A model generated the notes under the pieces. That model did no database searches. It saw only the letters and a list, made by a program, of their open reading frames with translations, and was not told the DNA's origin. Positions 15,796 through 25,647 of a stretch of DNA of 64,000 nucleotides are shown piece by piece. Source of the DNA: Levilactobacillus cerevisiae (GTDB lineage: Bacteria > Bacillota > Bacilli > Lactobacillales > Lactobacillaceae); the NCBI RefSeq assembly GCF_003946245.1, contig NZ_RHNN01000006.1, positions 79,843 to 143,842 of the forward strand. The letters run 5' to 3'. How positions within the stretch are numbered: position 1 is the first letter of the stretch; each line of letters starts with the position of its first letter. The translations under genes were made by a program, and so were the position numbers.

Positions 15796-17934
15796 CTAGT
15801 CAGTTGCGACCGTCTTGAGCTTGAGGGTCATGGCGTTGATGGCGACAATGACCGTGCTCAACGACATCACGATCGCACCAACCATTGGGTTCAAGATGAA
15901 GCCAATCGGCGCGAGCACGCCAGCGGCCAGTGGAATCGCAATCAGGTTGTACCCAGCACCCCACCAAAGGTTTTCGGTCATCTTACGGTGAGTTGCGCGA
16001 GCCAAGTCTAAGAACTGGATGACGTCGGCCGGATCACTGGAGACCAGGATGATGTCGGCGGATTCAATCGCAACGTCGGTCCCAGACCCAATGGCCATCC
16101 CAATGTCGGCACGGGCCAAGCTAGGCGCATCATTGACCCCATCCCCGATGAAGAGGATCTTGCCCTTCTGCTGGTACTCTTGGACTAAGCGTTCCTTGTC
16201 CTCGGGTAAGAGTCGTGCCTGGACCTCAGTGATGCCAATGCTTGCGGCAACCTTGTTGGCCGTCTCTTGGTTATCCCCAGTCAGCATGACGGGCGTAATC
16301 CCTTGGTGCTTCAGTGAGGAAATTAACATCTTGGCGTTCGGTTTGATCTGATCGCCTTGCGCGACTAAGCCGAGCACCTGATCGCCGGCAACCAGGTAGC
16401 TGATGGAGTTTCCTTCGGCAGCGAACTGGCTGAACTGATCGTGGTCGTAGTCCAACTGCTTTTTCTCCAAATAGTTTACGGAAACGACACCGTACGTGGT
16501 CCCAGCGATGGTCCCAAATTGGCCCATCCCAGTTTCCTGACGGGTGTCCGTGGCGGCGGTAACCGTTAAGCCCTTAGCTTTGGCGGCCGTTAAAATCCCG
16601 GTAGCCAGTGGGTGACTGGAGCCACTTTCGAGGTCAGCCAAGCGTTGTAAGACCGTTTGTTCATCTAAATCAGCGGCCAAACTAACCAGGTGATTGACTT
16701 TGAATTCACCCATCGTTAACGTGCCAGTTTTGTCCATTAAGGCATACTTTATTTGATTAACTTGTTCCATGGCGGTCCGGTTACGGATCAAGAGGCCGTT
16801 TTGGGCGGCCAGAGCCGTACTCCGGGAGACAACCAGTGGTACGGCCAATCCCAATGCATGGGGGCAGGCGATGACGAAGACGGCGACGGCCACGGGTAAA
16901 GCGGTGGCGAGGTTACCAACGGTTAACCAGACGACGAAGGCCAGAATCCCGACGAAGAGGGCGGCGTAGAAGAGCCAGCCGGCAACTTTGTCGGCCAAAT
17001 TTTCAGCCTTGGACTTGGCCCCTTTGGCATCGGTGATTAATTTCATGACTTGGGCTAAATAGCCGGAATCCCCGGTTCCCGTGACTTTAGCGGTCAGGGT
17101 CCCGGTACCATTAACGGCACCACCAATCAGCTCATCATCGATGGACTTGTTCACGGCCTTGGATTCACCCGTGACCAGCGATTCGTTAACGGCTGAGGTC
17201 CCACTGATAATTTTAGCGTCAGCTGGAATTTGTTCACCGGCACGAATGACCACCGTTTGTCCGACTTGTAAGTTACTTAACTGCACGTCGGTAATATTTC
17301 CTTGGTCGTCCTGGACGTGGGCTTCTTGTGGTAAGAGCTTGCCCAAGGCATCTACGGCGGACCCGGCGTTCATAATGGTATTCATTTCAATCCAGTGGCC
17401 CAACAACATAATTACAATCAAGGTTGAGAGTTCCCAGAAGAAATTGTTCACAACTGGCGTGACGTGGTAAACGTTGTTGGCAATGACGGCGTAGATGCTG
17501 TAGATGTACGCCACGCCAATGCCCATGGCAATCAGGGTCATCATGGCGGGCCGCTTCATTTGAATTTCAGCCTTGGCGCCACTGAAGAAGGCACCACCGC
17601 CGTAGAAGAAGAGCACCGTGCCGAGAATGGCGACCACCCAATCACTCCCGGGAAAAAGCCACTGGGTGGGAACGAGGTGCATGCCCATCATGGGGGACAT
17701 CAGAACGACCGGAATGGTAAGGATCAGGGAGACCCAGAACTTCCGTTTCAGGTTGCCCATGTGCATCATGTGGCCATCGCCCATGTCCATATCCATGTCG
17801 TTCATATCCATCTTGCTCATATCCATGTGTTCGGTTTCGTCCGGGGCACTGGTCGCCATCTTGCTGGCACCCATGCCCTTAGCGTCGTGCTGCATGTTCA
17901 TGTGGCTCATGCCTAAATTTCGTTCATTTTTCAT
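15796..17934 (-). CDS. copB: Copper-translocating P1B-type ATPase (CopB type)
   Basis: Copper-exporting pump of 712 residues. The first 60 residues are a His/Met-rich tail (MSHMNMQH, MDMSKMDMNDMDMDMGDGHMMHM) that can bind copper in place of CxxC domains. Membrane motif CPH in VIACPHALGLAVP (Cys near residue 356) marks the CopB/P1B-3-like branch rather than CPC. The phosphorylation site is MDKTGTLT, the hinge FIGDGVNDAPSLA, and TGES appears as VTGESKAV. Located in the plasma membrane. Its ATG overlaps the copY stop as ATGA, so the two are translationally coupled and copper-induced through CopY. Confidence 0.93.
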   Translation of the reverse strand: MKNERNLGMSHMNMQHDAKGMGASKMATSAPDETEHMDMSKMDMNDMDMDMGDGHMMHMGNLKRKFWVSLILTIPVVLMSPMMGMHLVPTQWLFPGSDWVVAILGTVLFFYGGGAFFSGAKAEIQMKRPAMMTLIAMGIGVAYIYSIYAVIANNVYHVTPVVNNFFWELSTLIVIMLLGHWIEMNTIMNAGSAVDALGKLLPQEAHVQDDQGNITDVQLSNLQVGQTVVIRAGEQIPADAKIISGTSAVNESLVTGESKAVNKSIDDELIGGAVNGTGTLTAKVTGTGDSGYLAQVMKLITDAKGAKSKAENLADKVAGWLFYAALFVGILAFVVWLTVGNLATALPVAVAVFVIACPHALGLAVPLVVSRSTALAAQNGLLIRNRTAMEQVNQIKYALMDKTGTLTMGEFKVNHLVSLAADLDEQTVLQRLADLESGSSHPLATGILTAAKAKGLTVTAATDTRQETGMGQFGTIAGTTYGVVSVNYLEKKQLDYDHDQFSQFAAEGNSISYLVAGDQVLGLVAQGDQIKPNAKMLISSLKHQGITPVMLTGDNQETANKVAASIGITEVQARLLPEDKERLVQEYQQKGKILFIGDGVNDAPSLARADIGMAIGSGTDVAIESADIILVSSDPADVIQFLDLARATHRKMTENLWWGAGYNLIAIPLAAGVLAPIGFILNPMVGAIVMSLSTVIVAINAMTLKLKTVATD

Positions 17935-18374
17935 TCTTCACAGCTCCCTTCACAACCGTCTGGCAGGCAGTCACAGTGGACTGAGGCCGGCGCGGTTGGC
18001 AATTTCTTGGCCAAAACGTCGATCAAATTCTGGACGTCGGCCTGACTCATTTCGGTTTCCTCTAACACGTGGGCGATCGCGGTTCCCCGGTGCATCGCAC
18101 ACATTTGACTGAGCTCGTTGGTGAGGGCGGTATCCATGGCGTTTTGCTCGGGAATCAGCGGGGTGTAAATGAACTGGCGGCCCTGTTTGGTGGTGGCCAG
18201 CGCACCCTTCTTAACCAGTCGCCCGATCAACGTCTTAATGGTGGCGGGCTTCCAATCGTGTTGCTGTTCTAGTAAATCAATGATGGTGCGGCTGTCGGTC
18301 TGTTTGAGCGTCCAGACAATCCGCATGACGCGCCATTCTGCGTCGGAAATGGTGACGGCTACTGCTGTGGCCAT
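17931..18374 (-). CDS. copY: CopY/TcrY family copper-responsive repressor
   Basis: A 147-residue winged-helix repressor of the BlaI/CopY family (ISDAEWRVMRIVWTLKQTDSRTIIDLL). The C-terminus carries HCDCLPDGCEGSC, a Cys cluster spaced CxCx4Cx3C, close to but not the usual CxCx4CxC. It releases DNA when Cu(I) displaces zinc. I use the ATG of MATAVAV: AAAAAAGGAG lies nine bases before it, while the upstream TTG touches the ribosome site. First gene of copYB, controlled by the cop box just upstream. Confidence 0.9.
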   Translation of the reverse strand: MATAVAVTISDAEWRVMRIVWTLKQTDSRTIIDLLEQQHDWKPATIKTLIGRLVKKGALATTKQGRQFIYTPLIPEQNAMDTALTNELSQMCAMHRGTAIAHVLEETEMSQADVQNLIDVLAKKLPTAPASVHCDCLPDGCEGSCEE

Positions 18375-18424
18375 GGGTAACAACTCCTTTTTTGTAAGAC
18401 GTGTATTCTTAATTCATGGCTTGA

Positions 18425-18440
18425 GTTTACATCTGTAAAC
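18425..18440 (-). promoter_or_regulatory. cop box, CopY operator
   Basis: GTTTACATCTGTAAAC contains a perfect TACANNTGTA cop box within a 16-base palindrome, about 50 bases upstream of copY. Confidence 0.9.
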
Positions 18441-18730
18441 GCAAAGTGTCAAGGGGGAAGTCTCGCTGAGTGATGGTCGAGTGAGTGGTGGACTAGCCAG
18501 ACAGGTGGATTAAAAGGCCGTCACTAGGGGGCTATGACTGATAATAGGATAATTCTGAAGATAAGGATACTCGGACGTGCGATTATTTTGGCGATTGTTA
18601 AGCTGACACCCGCAACGATTTGCGAAGTGACTAGCATAAGCTGAACTTATGGGGGTTAAACAACTAGTTGTTATTATTTTCACAAATGCTAGTGTACACT
18701 GAACCTATTAAGAAATAGGAGGAATCACTC
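18441..18730. other. Intergenic region between copY and the OYE gene
   Basis: No gene. Around 18515-18620 there are blocks (TGATAATAGGATAAT, GATTATTTTGGCGATTGTTAAGC) faintly like a decayed family 1 repeat. An AGGAGG ribosome site precedes the OYE start. Confidence 0.35.
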
Positions 18731-19960
18731 ATGACAAAACACTTAACAGACCAGGTTACTTTCCGCCACGGCGCCACCACGAATAATCGCTTAGTCCAGT
18801 CGCCAATGCTGACAAACAGTGGCAAAGACGATGGCTATGTGACGCAGGATACAATCGATTACTATAATGCGCGGTCCCAGTCGGCCGGCATGGTCATTGT
18901 GGAATACACGTATGTCAGTCATGCCGGTGGTCCCTCCCGTTCTTGGGCCGACAATCGCCTTCAGCTGGGGTTATACAAGGATGATCAGAAACCAGGCTTT
19001 GCCAAATTAGCCAAGGTGCTAAAGAAGGATGGTAACAAGGCCATTCTCCAACTGGTCCACTCCGGGCGCGAGTCCAATTACAGAGCCAAGCAGGGCGAAA
19101 AAGTTTACGCGCCGTCAGCCTTTGATTTTGGCTTTCTGGACTACGAAGTGACAGAGTTGACCGACGCCGAGATTCGCCAGATTATCCAAGACTTTGGGGC
19201 CGCCACCAAGCGAGCCATCGACTGCGGTTTTGATGGCGTCGAACTTCACGGCGCCAACCACTACCTGTTGCAGGAATTCTTCTCCGCCTGGTCTAACCGG
19301 CGAACGGATGAATGGGGCGGTCAAACGCTGGATTCCCGGATGCATTTTATTTTGGAAGTCGCCCGAGAAATCTTCCGGGTGGTGAAGGCATATGCCCCCA
19401 GCGACTTTATCGTGGGCTACCGCTTGAGTCCTGAAGAAATTCATGGCGACAACGTGGGGTACGATTACAAGGAATCCAACCAACTGATCAAAAAGCTGAC
19501 AGAAACGTTCGACTTTGACTACATCCATTTATCATTACCACAATATAACGCCCGGCCTGCTGGAGTTGCGCAGACGTACGCGCAAATGGCCAAGCCGAAT
19601 TTAACACCAGCTACCAAGCTGATGATTGTGGGGAATGTCATGTCCGAGGCAGATGCGGTCGATGCTTTAAACGATACTGACCTCGTCGCAGTTGGTCGGG
19701 CAACGTTGATCGATCCCGAGTTTGGTCTGAAAATTTGTGAGGGCCGCGGGGATGAAATTATCCGTGAAATTTCGCCAGCTCAGGTGAAGGCAGCGAAGTT
19801 GACCCCGGGCCTGGTTAACCTGTTCTCAGATCCCAAGATGGAACCCCACTTGCCCGGTCGTGAATCCATTTATCCGCTACACGTGGCTGGCTCACTGGAC
19901 AAGTCCGTTTTGAAGAACGGAACGAGTGCGTCCTATAATTTGGATGCGTTTAAAAAATAA
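18731..19960 (+). CDS. NADH:flavin oxidoreductase / old yellow enzyme family
   Basis: A 409-residue TIM-barrel flavoprotein of the OYE family. Seen are the N-terminal VQSPMLTNSG, the substrate-binding pair in LHGANHYLLQEFFS near residue 177, WSNRRTDEWGG and the phosphate-binding VGRATLIDPEF. It reduces activated alkenes or xenobiotics with NAD(P)H through FMN. The N-terminal motif and length suit the class that lacks the extra iron-sulphur domain of 2,4-dienoyl-CoA reductase. Excellent AGGAGG site. A LysR gene follows 86 bases downstream but behind a terminator. Confidence 0.9.
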   Translation: MTKHLTDQVTFRHGATTNNRLVQSPMLTNSGKDDGYVTQDTIDYYNARSQSAGMVIVEYTYVSHAGGPSRSWADNRLQLGLYKDDQKPGFAKLAKVLKKDGNKAILQLVHSGRESNYRAKQGEKVYAPSAFDFGFLDYEVTELTDAEIRQIIQDFGAATKRAIDCGFDGVELHGANHYLLQEFFSAWSNRRTDEWGGQTLDSRMHFILEVAREIFRVVKAYAPSDFIVGYRLSPEEIHGDNVGYDYKESNQLIKKLTETFDFDYIHLSLPQYNARPAGVAQTYAQMAKPNLTPATKLMIVGNVMSEADAVDALNDTDLVAVGRATLIDPEFGLKICEGRGDEIIREISPAQVKAAKLTPGLVNLFSDPKMEPHLPGRESIYPLHVAGSLDKSVLKNGTSASYNLDAFKK

Positions 19961-19973
19961 ATTGTCATGAGGT

Positions 19974-20007
19974 AGAGCCGTGAGTCCGTTAAGACGCACG
20001 GCTCTTT
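19974..20007 (+). terminator. Terminator of the OYE gene
   Basis: AGAGCCGTG and CACGGCTCT form a perfect nine-base stem; the T-run is short (TTT). Confidence 0.7.
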
Positions 20008-20046
20008 GCGGTATAATTAACCTAATAATGAAGGGCGGAATGACCG

Positions 20047-20952
20047 ATGAACTTGGAACAGATGGCCTACTTAGTTGAACTGAAGCGCACGCAAACGTTG
20101 TCCCAGGCGGCACGGAATCTGAACATCAGTCAGGCAGGATTAAGCCAGTCGTTGGACAGTTTGGAAGCCGAGCTGGGGGTCAAACTGTTCACCCGGACCC
20201 GCAGCGGCACCCGGCCAACGAAGGCGGGAGAGAAGATGATTGGCCACGCGCAGGAGATCGAATCGCAGTTACAGATGATGCAGACGCTGGCTGAACAACA
20301 AAAGCAGGTTGCCGAACCCCCGCTACGGATCGGTGTGATGAACGAGGTGCCCAATTCCCTGTTGGATTGGCTACTGGCTTTTCAGGACCGCCAGCCACAG
20401 TTCAAGGCATACTTGGCGGAAGCAGACAGTGAGCAGATTATTGCGGGCGTCAAAAATAACGATTTTGATATTGGAATTGTGGCGGTCAACGCCGCCAAGC
20501 TGGAAACAATCCAGTCGTTGGACTTCACCGAAATTGGGCAGGGACAGTTCAAATTGTACATGACCACGAATCACTACCTGGCGGACTACCCGGATCCCAT
20601 CCCATTAGATTTGCTGAAGGAACAGGAATTTGCGTTGTTCATTGATGATTATATTTCAGAATTTGTGGCGGCAATTGCTGCCCAGACGGGGCCACTCAAC
20701 GTGATTTTACAGTCAACGGCGTTCCGGGTGGTGCTCGAGACCATGAAGAAGTTCCAGGCGGTTTCCATCATTCGGACGACCCAAGTTCGGAATCGGTTAT
20801 ACGATTTTGAACAACACAGCTTAGTGGCACATGAGCTGACTGGCCTCGGGTTGCCAGCCGTTCCGACCTTTAAATATGGCATTATTAAATTGCCCCATAA
20901 GCAATTGACGTCAGTTCAGAAGCAGTTTGTTCAAGGGATTAAGCCGATGTAA
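20047..20952 (+). CDS. LysR family transcriptional regulator
   Basis: A 301-residue LysR protein: N-terminal winged HTH (MNLEQMAYLVELKRTQTLSQAARNLNISQAGLSQSLDSLEAELGVKLFTRTRSG) and a two-lobed effector domain from about residue 90. It lies downstream of the OYE gene on the same strand and may regulate it, although LysR genes are more often divergent from their targets. Effector unknown. Confidence 0.9.
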   Translation: MNLEQMAYLVELKRTQTLSQAARNLNISQAGLSQSLDSLEAELGVKLFTRTRSGTRPTKAGEKMIGHAQEIESQLQMMQTLAEQQKQVAEPPLRIGVMNEVPNSLLDWLLAFQDRQPQFKAYLAEADSEQIIAGVKNNDFDIGIVAVNAAKLETIQSLDFTEIGQGQFKLYMTTNHYLADYPDPIPLDLLKEQEFALFIDDYISEFVAAIAAQTGPLNVILQSTAFRVVLETMKKFQAVSIIRTTQVRNRLYDFEQHSLVAHELTGLGLPAVPTFKYGIIKLPHKQLTSVQKQFVQGIKPM

Positions 20953-21080
20953 TTCCCGAAACTGGAAGCGGTGTCAGCTCTGAAAATTAAAACTATGGTA
21001 ATAATATGACAAATATACTTATAAGAAGTTAAAATTTTAGCAAGTTTGTCCGCCAACCGGCCATCGCTCCGTGGGTTTTG

Positions 21081-21086
21081 TATAAT
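21081..21086 (+). promoter_or_regulatory. -10 box of the D,D-carboxypeptidase gene
   Basis: A perfect TATAAT, about 40 bases before the chosen start codon. It places the transcript start near 21093, which rules out upstream TTG starts of the same frame. Confidence 0.6.
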
Positions 21087-21120
21087 AGACTGTACGAAAT
21101 TGAAAGGAGCGTTGACGCTC

Positions 21121-22386
21121 GTGGTGTTATTTAAACGTTGGCTCCGCCGGGGAGTACTGCTGAGTTTGCTGGCAGTCCTTTTGGGTGGTGGCCCGGCAAC
21201 TAGTGCGGCTGCCAAGACCGTCACCAAGGTTCAGGCGCGAGCCGCCTACGTGATGGATGCGCAGAGTGGGCAAGTGTTGTACCAGCAAAACGCTGACAAA
21301 CGCTACCCCATCGCCTCATTATCGAAATTACTGACCGTTTATTTGACGGTTAAAGCCATTAATGATGGCAAAATTAACTGGAATGATCAGGTCCCGATTA
21401 GTCAGGACCTTTTAAAACTCAGTCACAGCTACGCTTACTCCTCACTGCGGATGAAAAAGGGCGAGACGTTTACCGTCAAACAACTGGTGGCTGCGGCCAT
21501 GATTGCCTCGTCCAACAGTGCGGCGACGGCCTTGGGTGAGTACGTGGCTGGGAGTAATGCCAAATTCATTCAGTTGATGAATCAACAGAGTGAGGACTGG
21601 GGCATTGAAGCCAACTTCATCAGTTCGTCCGGCTTGGACAACACCGATTTGAAGGACTACAACTTGGTGCTTCCAGACACGGGCAAAAAGGCAGAAAATC
21701 TGGTTTCGGCGAAGGCCATTACAACGGTGGCCCAACACCTGATTCAGGCCGACCCAGGGATCGTGCAGATTTCCAGTCAGAAGGAAGCTAGCATCAACGG
21801 GACCGAAATTTATAACGAAAACACGTGTTTAAAGGGTCAGTCACACTATGACAAGGCGACCAATATTGATGGCTTGAAGACCGGTTATACGGAAAACGCC
21901 AAGTTGTGTTTCACCGCGACTTACACGGTGAATGGGCAGCGGATGATTGCCACGATTTTGGGGGGCGACACCACGTTCTCTGCGATGAATAAGCTGATTA
22001 AGCAGTTGAAGAAGTCGTACCAATTGGAAACGACCGCGCTGACCGATCGGCGGATTTCGTTGGCTAATGGGTTAGCGACGACCGTGACGGCCGAACCGAC
22101 CAATAGTCAGGCCGGCGTCTGGTATCAGAACAAGACTGCTGGGTTGACCACCAAGGTGGAAACCAAGTTGACCCCGGCGCAAATGAGTTCGGGAACCGTC
22201 AACGCTGGTGATCCCGTGGCACAGGCAACGGTCATCGACACGCAAACCGGCTCCAAGCAAGAGGTTACGTACCACTCGCAACAATCGGCCACCCTCTTCG
22301 CGGACCGAGTCGTCTTCACGTCCCAATCCCAAGTGGACCAATTGCTACAAGCATTGGTGAAACCGCTGGATTCGGCGTTTGAGTAA
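21121..22386 (+). CDS. dacA: D-alanyl-D-alanine carboxypeptidase (PBP5/DacA family)
   Basis: A 421-residue low-molecular-weight penicillin-binding protein. The signal peptide (FKRWLRRGVLLSLLAVLLGG) is followed by the S11 peptidase domain: SLSK with Ser66 and Lys69, SSN in MIASSNSAATAL, and KTG in GLKTGYTENA. A C-terminal beta domain follows. It trims the terminal D-Ala of peptidoglycan stem peptides on the outer face. I use GTG 21121, 11 bases after GGAG; TTG 21112 lies too close and anything earlier lies before the promoter. The usual C-terminal amphipathic anchor is not obvious. Confidence 0.88.
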   Translation: MVLFKRWLRRGVLLSLLAVLLGGGPATSAAAKTVTKVQARAAYVMDAQSGQVLYQQNADKRYPIASLSKLLTVYLTVKAINDGKINWNDQVPISQDLLKLSHSYAYSSLRMKKGETFTVKQLVAAAMIASSNSAATALGEYVAGSNAKFIQLMNQQSEDWGIEANFISSSGLDNTDLKDYNLVLPDTGKKAENLVSAKAITTVAQHLIQADPGIVQISSQKEASINGTEIYNENTCLKGQSHYDKATNIDGLKTGYTENAKLCFTATYTVNGQRMIATILGGDTTFSAMNKLIKQLKKSYQLETTALTDRRISLANGLATTVTAEPTNSQAGVWYQNKTAGLTTKVETKLTPAQMSSGTVNAGDPVAQATVIDTQTGSKQEVTYHSQQSATLFADRVVFTSQSQVDQLLQALVKPLDSAFE

Positions 22387-22395
22387 TTTTTAGAT

Positions 22396-22433
22396 AGGAA
22401 AGGGGTCGTGACGTTGGTCACGGCCCCTTTTGA
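22396..22433 (+). terminator. Terminator of dacA
   Basis: AAAGGGGTCGTGAC pairs with GTCACGGCCCCTTTT (one mismatch). Confidence 0.8.
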
Positions 22434-22521
22434 CGATCACTGATGTCAATGTCGGAGGAAATGCTAAATTCGCTGGCAACCTTTAAGGCAGGTAGTCGGA
22501 TTGAAGCGCTAGGGCTAATTT

Positions 22522-22905
22522 TCAAAAACTAAGGTCGTCAATCCTGAGAATAGCTGAGATTAGATGTTGCTGCATCACAGGAAAATCTGTGACGGTACCA
22601 GTAACTTGAAGAACGTCTTCGTGTCGTGTGATTGAAAATTCTTCGCAGGTGTTATGAATCACGCGTTTCCGTAAAGCGCTATCGGTATTGATGCCCAGCA
22701 AAGACAGATTATTCACCGTTTCACCGTCATCGTCCAGTTGGACACGATTGTTGGGCAGGGCTGAGACATACAAACGAATGTTATCGCCAATATTATTGTG
22801 GAATGGCGTACTGATCTCATCACTCTCGCTGTTCTGAAGATGTGTGACTTGGAATTGGCTGCGAAGCCAGTTGGTGTAATCATTAAGCCATTTGTCGGTT
22901 TCCAA
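22522..22905 (-). CDS. DUF1828-like protein, possibly truncated
   Basis: A 127-residue protein whose VQLDDDGETVNNLSLLGI block resembles DUF1828, usually the N-terminal half of a protein continued by DUF1829. Here the frame stops soon after DUF1828, at RIDDLSF, and I see no continuation in another frame. It is either a short family version or a truncation. DUF1828 proteins are common in accessory and phage-related DNA; the function is not known. No operon partners. Confidence 0.5.
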   Translation of the reverse strand: METDKWLNDYTNWLRSQFQVTHLQNSESDEISTPFHNNIGDNIRLYVSALPNNRVQLDDDGETVNNLSLLGINTDSALRKRVIHNTCEEFSITRHEDVLQVTGTVTDFPVMQQHLISAILRIDDLSF

Positions 22906-23007
22906 TAGAGCTGCCTCCAGTGTTGGTTTTGGGCGAAATAATTTCTTTATCTATCAAATTGATTATACGTCAGAAATGCGGGTAATGAGACCATCGTAAC
23001 TGTTAAA

Positions 23008-23056
23008 AAATACTAGCGTGAGGATTTTCCAAATTCCCACGCTAGTATTAAAAAAC
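23008..23056. terminator. Bidirectional terminator
   Basis: AATACTAGCGTG and CACGCTAGTATT are perfect complements with A/T runs on both sides, at the end of the FtsX-type permease operon. Confidence 0.85.
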
Positions 23057-23064
23057 AAGCCATG

Positions 23065-25647
23065 TTAATCCACCGAAGCCAGCGCATCCAACATATTAAT
23101 CCGCTTCAATTTTCGGTGCATGATGGCCATGACCAACAGGCTAAAGGCCAGCGTTAACAGTGCCGCGTAGACGTAGCTCACCCAGTGAATGCCGGGGGAG
23201 AACATCAGGCTGTCGGTCTCGGCCGTAGTTAAAATGTAGCTGTGCAGCCAATCGCCCAGGAAGCAGCCAAAGAAGATGCCCAGCCCCGTCAAGATGAGGT
23301 TCTCCCGGAAGATGTACATGGTGACCTCGCCGTCATAGAAGCCCAGCACCTTGATGGTCGATAGCTCCCGAATCCGTTCGGAAACGTTGATATTGGTGAG
23401 GTTGTACAGCACCACCAACGCCAGCGCACCAGCCGCAACCACGAAGATCACGACCACCAGATTCATGGTGTCCAGCATCTGGAAATTGTTTTTCTTTTCC
23501 GTGCTCAGCAGGGTGACGTTCAACATGCCCAGAGTCTTCAACAGGTTATTGGCAAAGGCGTTCTGCTGCTTTTGCCCGTGGTGGTTAAACTGAACCAAGT
23601 TGCCATTGTAGACGGGTTTCGCCCCGAAAATCTGCTGGTAGTAGCTCGGGGACAGGTAGATGAAATGGTTGACGTAATTTTCCGCAATGGCCGCGATGCG
23701 CACGTGCTTGAGTGACCGATTGCCCAGTTTGATTGGCAGTTGGTCGCCGACCTTGACGTCGTAGAGCTTGGCCAATTTCTCGTCGATGATGGCGCCCCGA
23801 TTGTTGAGGTGGTAGGCGGTGTGACTGATGCGGTTCCGCAGGACGACAAAACTGTTCAGGTCCTGGGGATGTTGCGGCACGCCCAGCGTGGCCGTTTGGT
23901 TGGCGACGTCTGAACGTTCCACCGTGACCTGGGATTGTTTCACGACCAGGTCATTTTTGTACAGTGACTGGCGGTGGAGCGCCTGTCGTTGCTTCGTCGT
24001 TTGCGAACCGTTACGAACAACGATGGCGTCATAGTGCCACAGCTGATTGAATTGTTTCACACTGATGTCGCCGATAGAATCCTTCAGGCCGAAGCCGGTG
24101 ATCATCATGGCCATACAGCCAGCGATGCCCAGCACCGTCATCAGGAGGCGTTGCTTGTAGCGAAAGAGATTACGGAGCGTGACTTTTTGATTGAAATTCA
24201 GCCGCCGCCACAGACCGTGCCAGCGTTCCAGCCAGAGCGTCTTCCCGGCCTTGGGCGCCTTCGGTTGCATCAACGTGGCCGGTAAGCTGTGCAAGTCGAC
24301 CCGCAGGACAATCAGCGCGCTCCCAATGGTGCAGGCCAGCGCAATCACCAGCGCAATCAGAATGTCGCCCCAGAGGTATTGCACGTTGATGGCCGGCAGA
24401 TTGTACATGCTGCCGTACGCCTGCGCGATGAAGCGGGGGAAAAAATTGACGCCGAAACCCACGCCCAGCAACGTTCCCAAGAGACTGGCGAGCCCGCCGT
24501 AAAGAATAAACTCACTCCCAATGGTGGCATTGCTGTAGCCTAGAGCCTTCAGTGTCCCCATTTGGACCCGCAACTCGGCGACCATCCGCGTCATGGTCGT
24601 CAGGCAGATCAGGGCCGCAATCGCAATGAAAAATAGCGGGAAGACCGCGGACAGTGCCACGACCCGTTGCGTATTCTCGTGGTATTCGCTGTACCCTGGA
24701 TTGGCGGCGCGACTCGAGAACAGGTAGGTGGGTTGGGCAATCGCCGTGATGGCGGCCTGGGCGTGGGTGATTTGGGCCTGTGCCTTTTGCAAAACCGGTG
24801 AATTGGCCGGTAACTGTTGCGCTAGTGCTTGGACCTTAGCGGCTTGTGGCGCAAGTTTGGCTCGGGCCTGTCGCTGGAGTTGGGCCTGGCGTTTGGCCGC
24901 TTGGGGGGCTAACCAGCGTTTGAGCTGGGCTGAATTGGTCTTATTTAGGCGCTTATATTTCGCCGTATAAGGCGTGACGCCGCGCAGATTCTTGAAGCCA
25001 ACATCCACCCGGCTGGCAACCGTCTGTGTCAGCGTGCCCGGCTTGACCAGCGCGAAGTAATCCAGCGTTCCCTTGCCCACGGTCGTCACGCCGCGGGTGG
25101 TCCGCTCAATGTAGCGCGGGGAGTTCACGAAGCCGACAATCTTAAACGTCCGCCGGGTAAACTGGCGGTTCAAAGCGCTGGTTGTAGCGATGCGGTAGGT
25201 CGCGCCCAGCTTGAGGTTGGGCTGTAACGTCCGCGCCTGCTGGTCCAACACGATTTCGTTTGCGCGCCGGGGCAAATGGCCGCTGACCACCGTGACTCGG
25301 TTGAGCTTACCGCTGGGTAGTTCGGCCACCCGCACGACCTGATTGTTATTCAACTGATTGATGTCTAAGTATTTCACGGCTTGATACGAAATCTGGTCGC
25401 GGTGCTGGTGCAAAACGGCTAGGTCGCTCTGGGTCACCCCAGCCGTTGATTGCACGCTGTTGGTGGCCAGGTTCTGCTTGGCGTAGTAATCCGTGGCCGC
25501 CTGCAACATGTCCGGTCCCGTAGCACGAATCCCCGTGTAGAAAGCGACGCCGAGAAAGATGATCAGCATGATTGAGATGAACCGGGCCTTCGAGCTGCCA
25601 ATTTCACGCAGTAAAAGTTTCCAAAAACTCTTTGTCATGGTCGCCAC
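23065..25647 (-). CDS. ABC transporter permease, FtsX/MacB-like, two FtsX domains
   Basis: An 860-residue membrane protein. The N-terminal helix (FISIMLIIFLGVAFYTGIRA) is followed by a long extracellular MacB-like core including an Ala/Gln-rich coiled segment (residues about 245-300). The first FtsX domain is near 335-450 (FFIAIAALICLTTMTRMVAELRVQMGTLKALGYS), then a second extracellular region and a second FtsX domain at 730-850. Such large permeases export peptides or lipids or act mechanically. It starts directly after the stop of its ATPase gene, forming a two-gene operon. Substrate unknown. Confidence 0.88.
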   Translation of the reverse strand: MATMTKSFWKLLLREIGSSKARFISIMLIIFLGVAFYTGIRATGPDMLQAATDYYAKQNLATNSVQSTAGVTQSDLAVLHQHRDQISYQAVKYLDINQLNNNQVVRVAELPSGKLNRVTVVSGHLPRRANEIVLDQQARTLQPNLKLGATYRIATTSALNRQFTRRTFKIVGFVNSPRYIERTTRGVTTVGKGTLDYFALVKPGTLTQTVASRVDVGFKNLRGVTPYTAKYKRLNKTNSAQLKRWLAPQAAKRQAQLQRQARAKLAPQAAKVQALAQQLPANSPVLQKAQAQITHAQAAITAIAQPTYLFSSRAANPGYSEYHENTQRVVALSAVFPLFFIAIAALICLTTMTRMVAELRVQMGTLKALGYSNATIGSEFILYGGLASLLGTLLGVGFGVNFFPRFIAQAYGSMYNLPAINVQYLWGDILIALVIALACTIGSALIVLRVDLHSLPATLMQPKAPKAGKTLWLERWHGLWRRLNFNQKVTLRNLFRYKQRLLMTVLGIAGCMAMMITGFGLKDSIGDISVKQFNQLWHYDAIVVRNGSQTTKQRQALHRQSLYKNDLVVKQSQVTVERSDVANQTATLGVPQHPQDLNSFVVLRNRISHTAYHLNNRGAIIDEKLAKLYDVKVGDQLPIKLGNRSLKHVRIAAIAENYVNHFIYLSPSYYQQIFGAKPVYNGNLVQFNHHGQKQQNAFANNLLKTLGMLNVTLLSTEKKNNFQMLDTMNLVVVIFVVAAGALALVVLYNLTNINVSERIRELSTIKVLGFYDGEVTMYIFRENLILTGLGIFFGCFLGDWLHSYILTTAETDSLMFSPGIHWVSYVYAALLTLAFSLLVMAIMHRKLKRINMLDALASVD

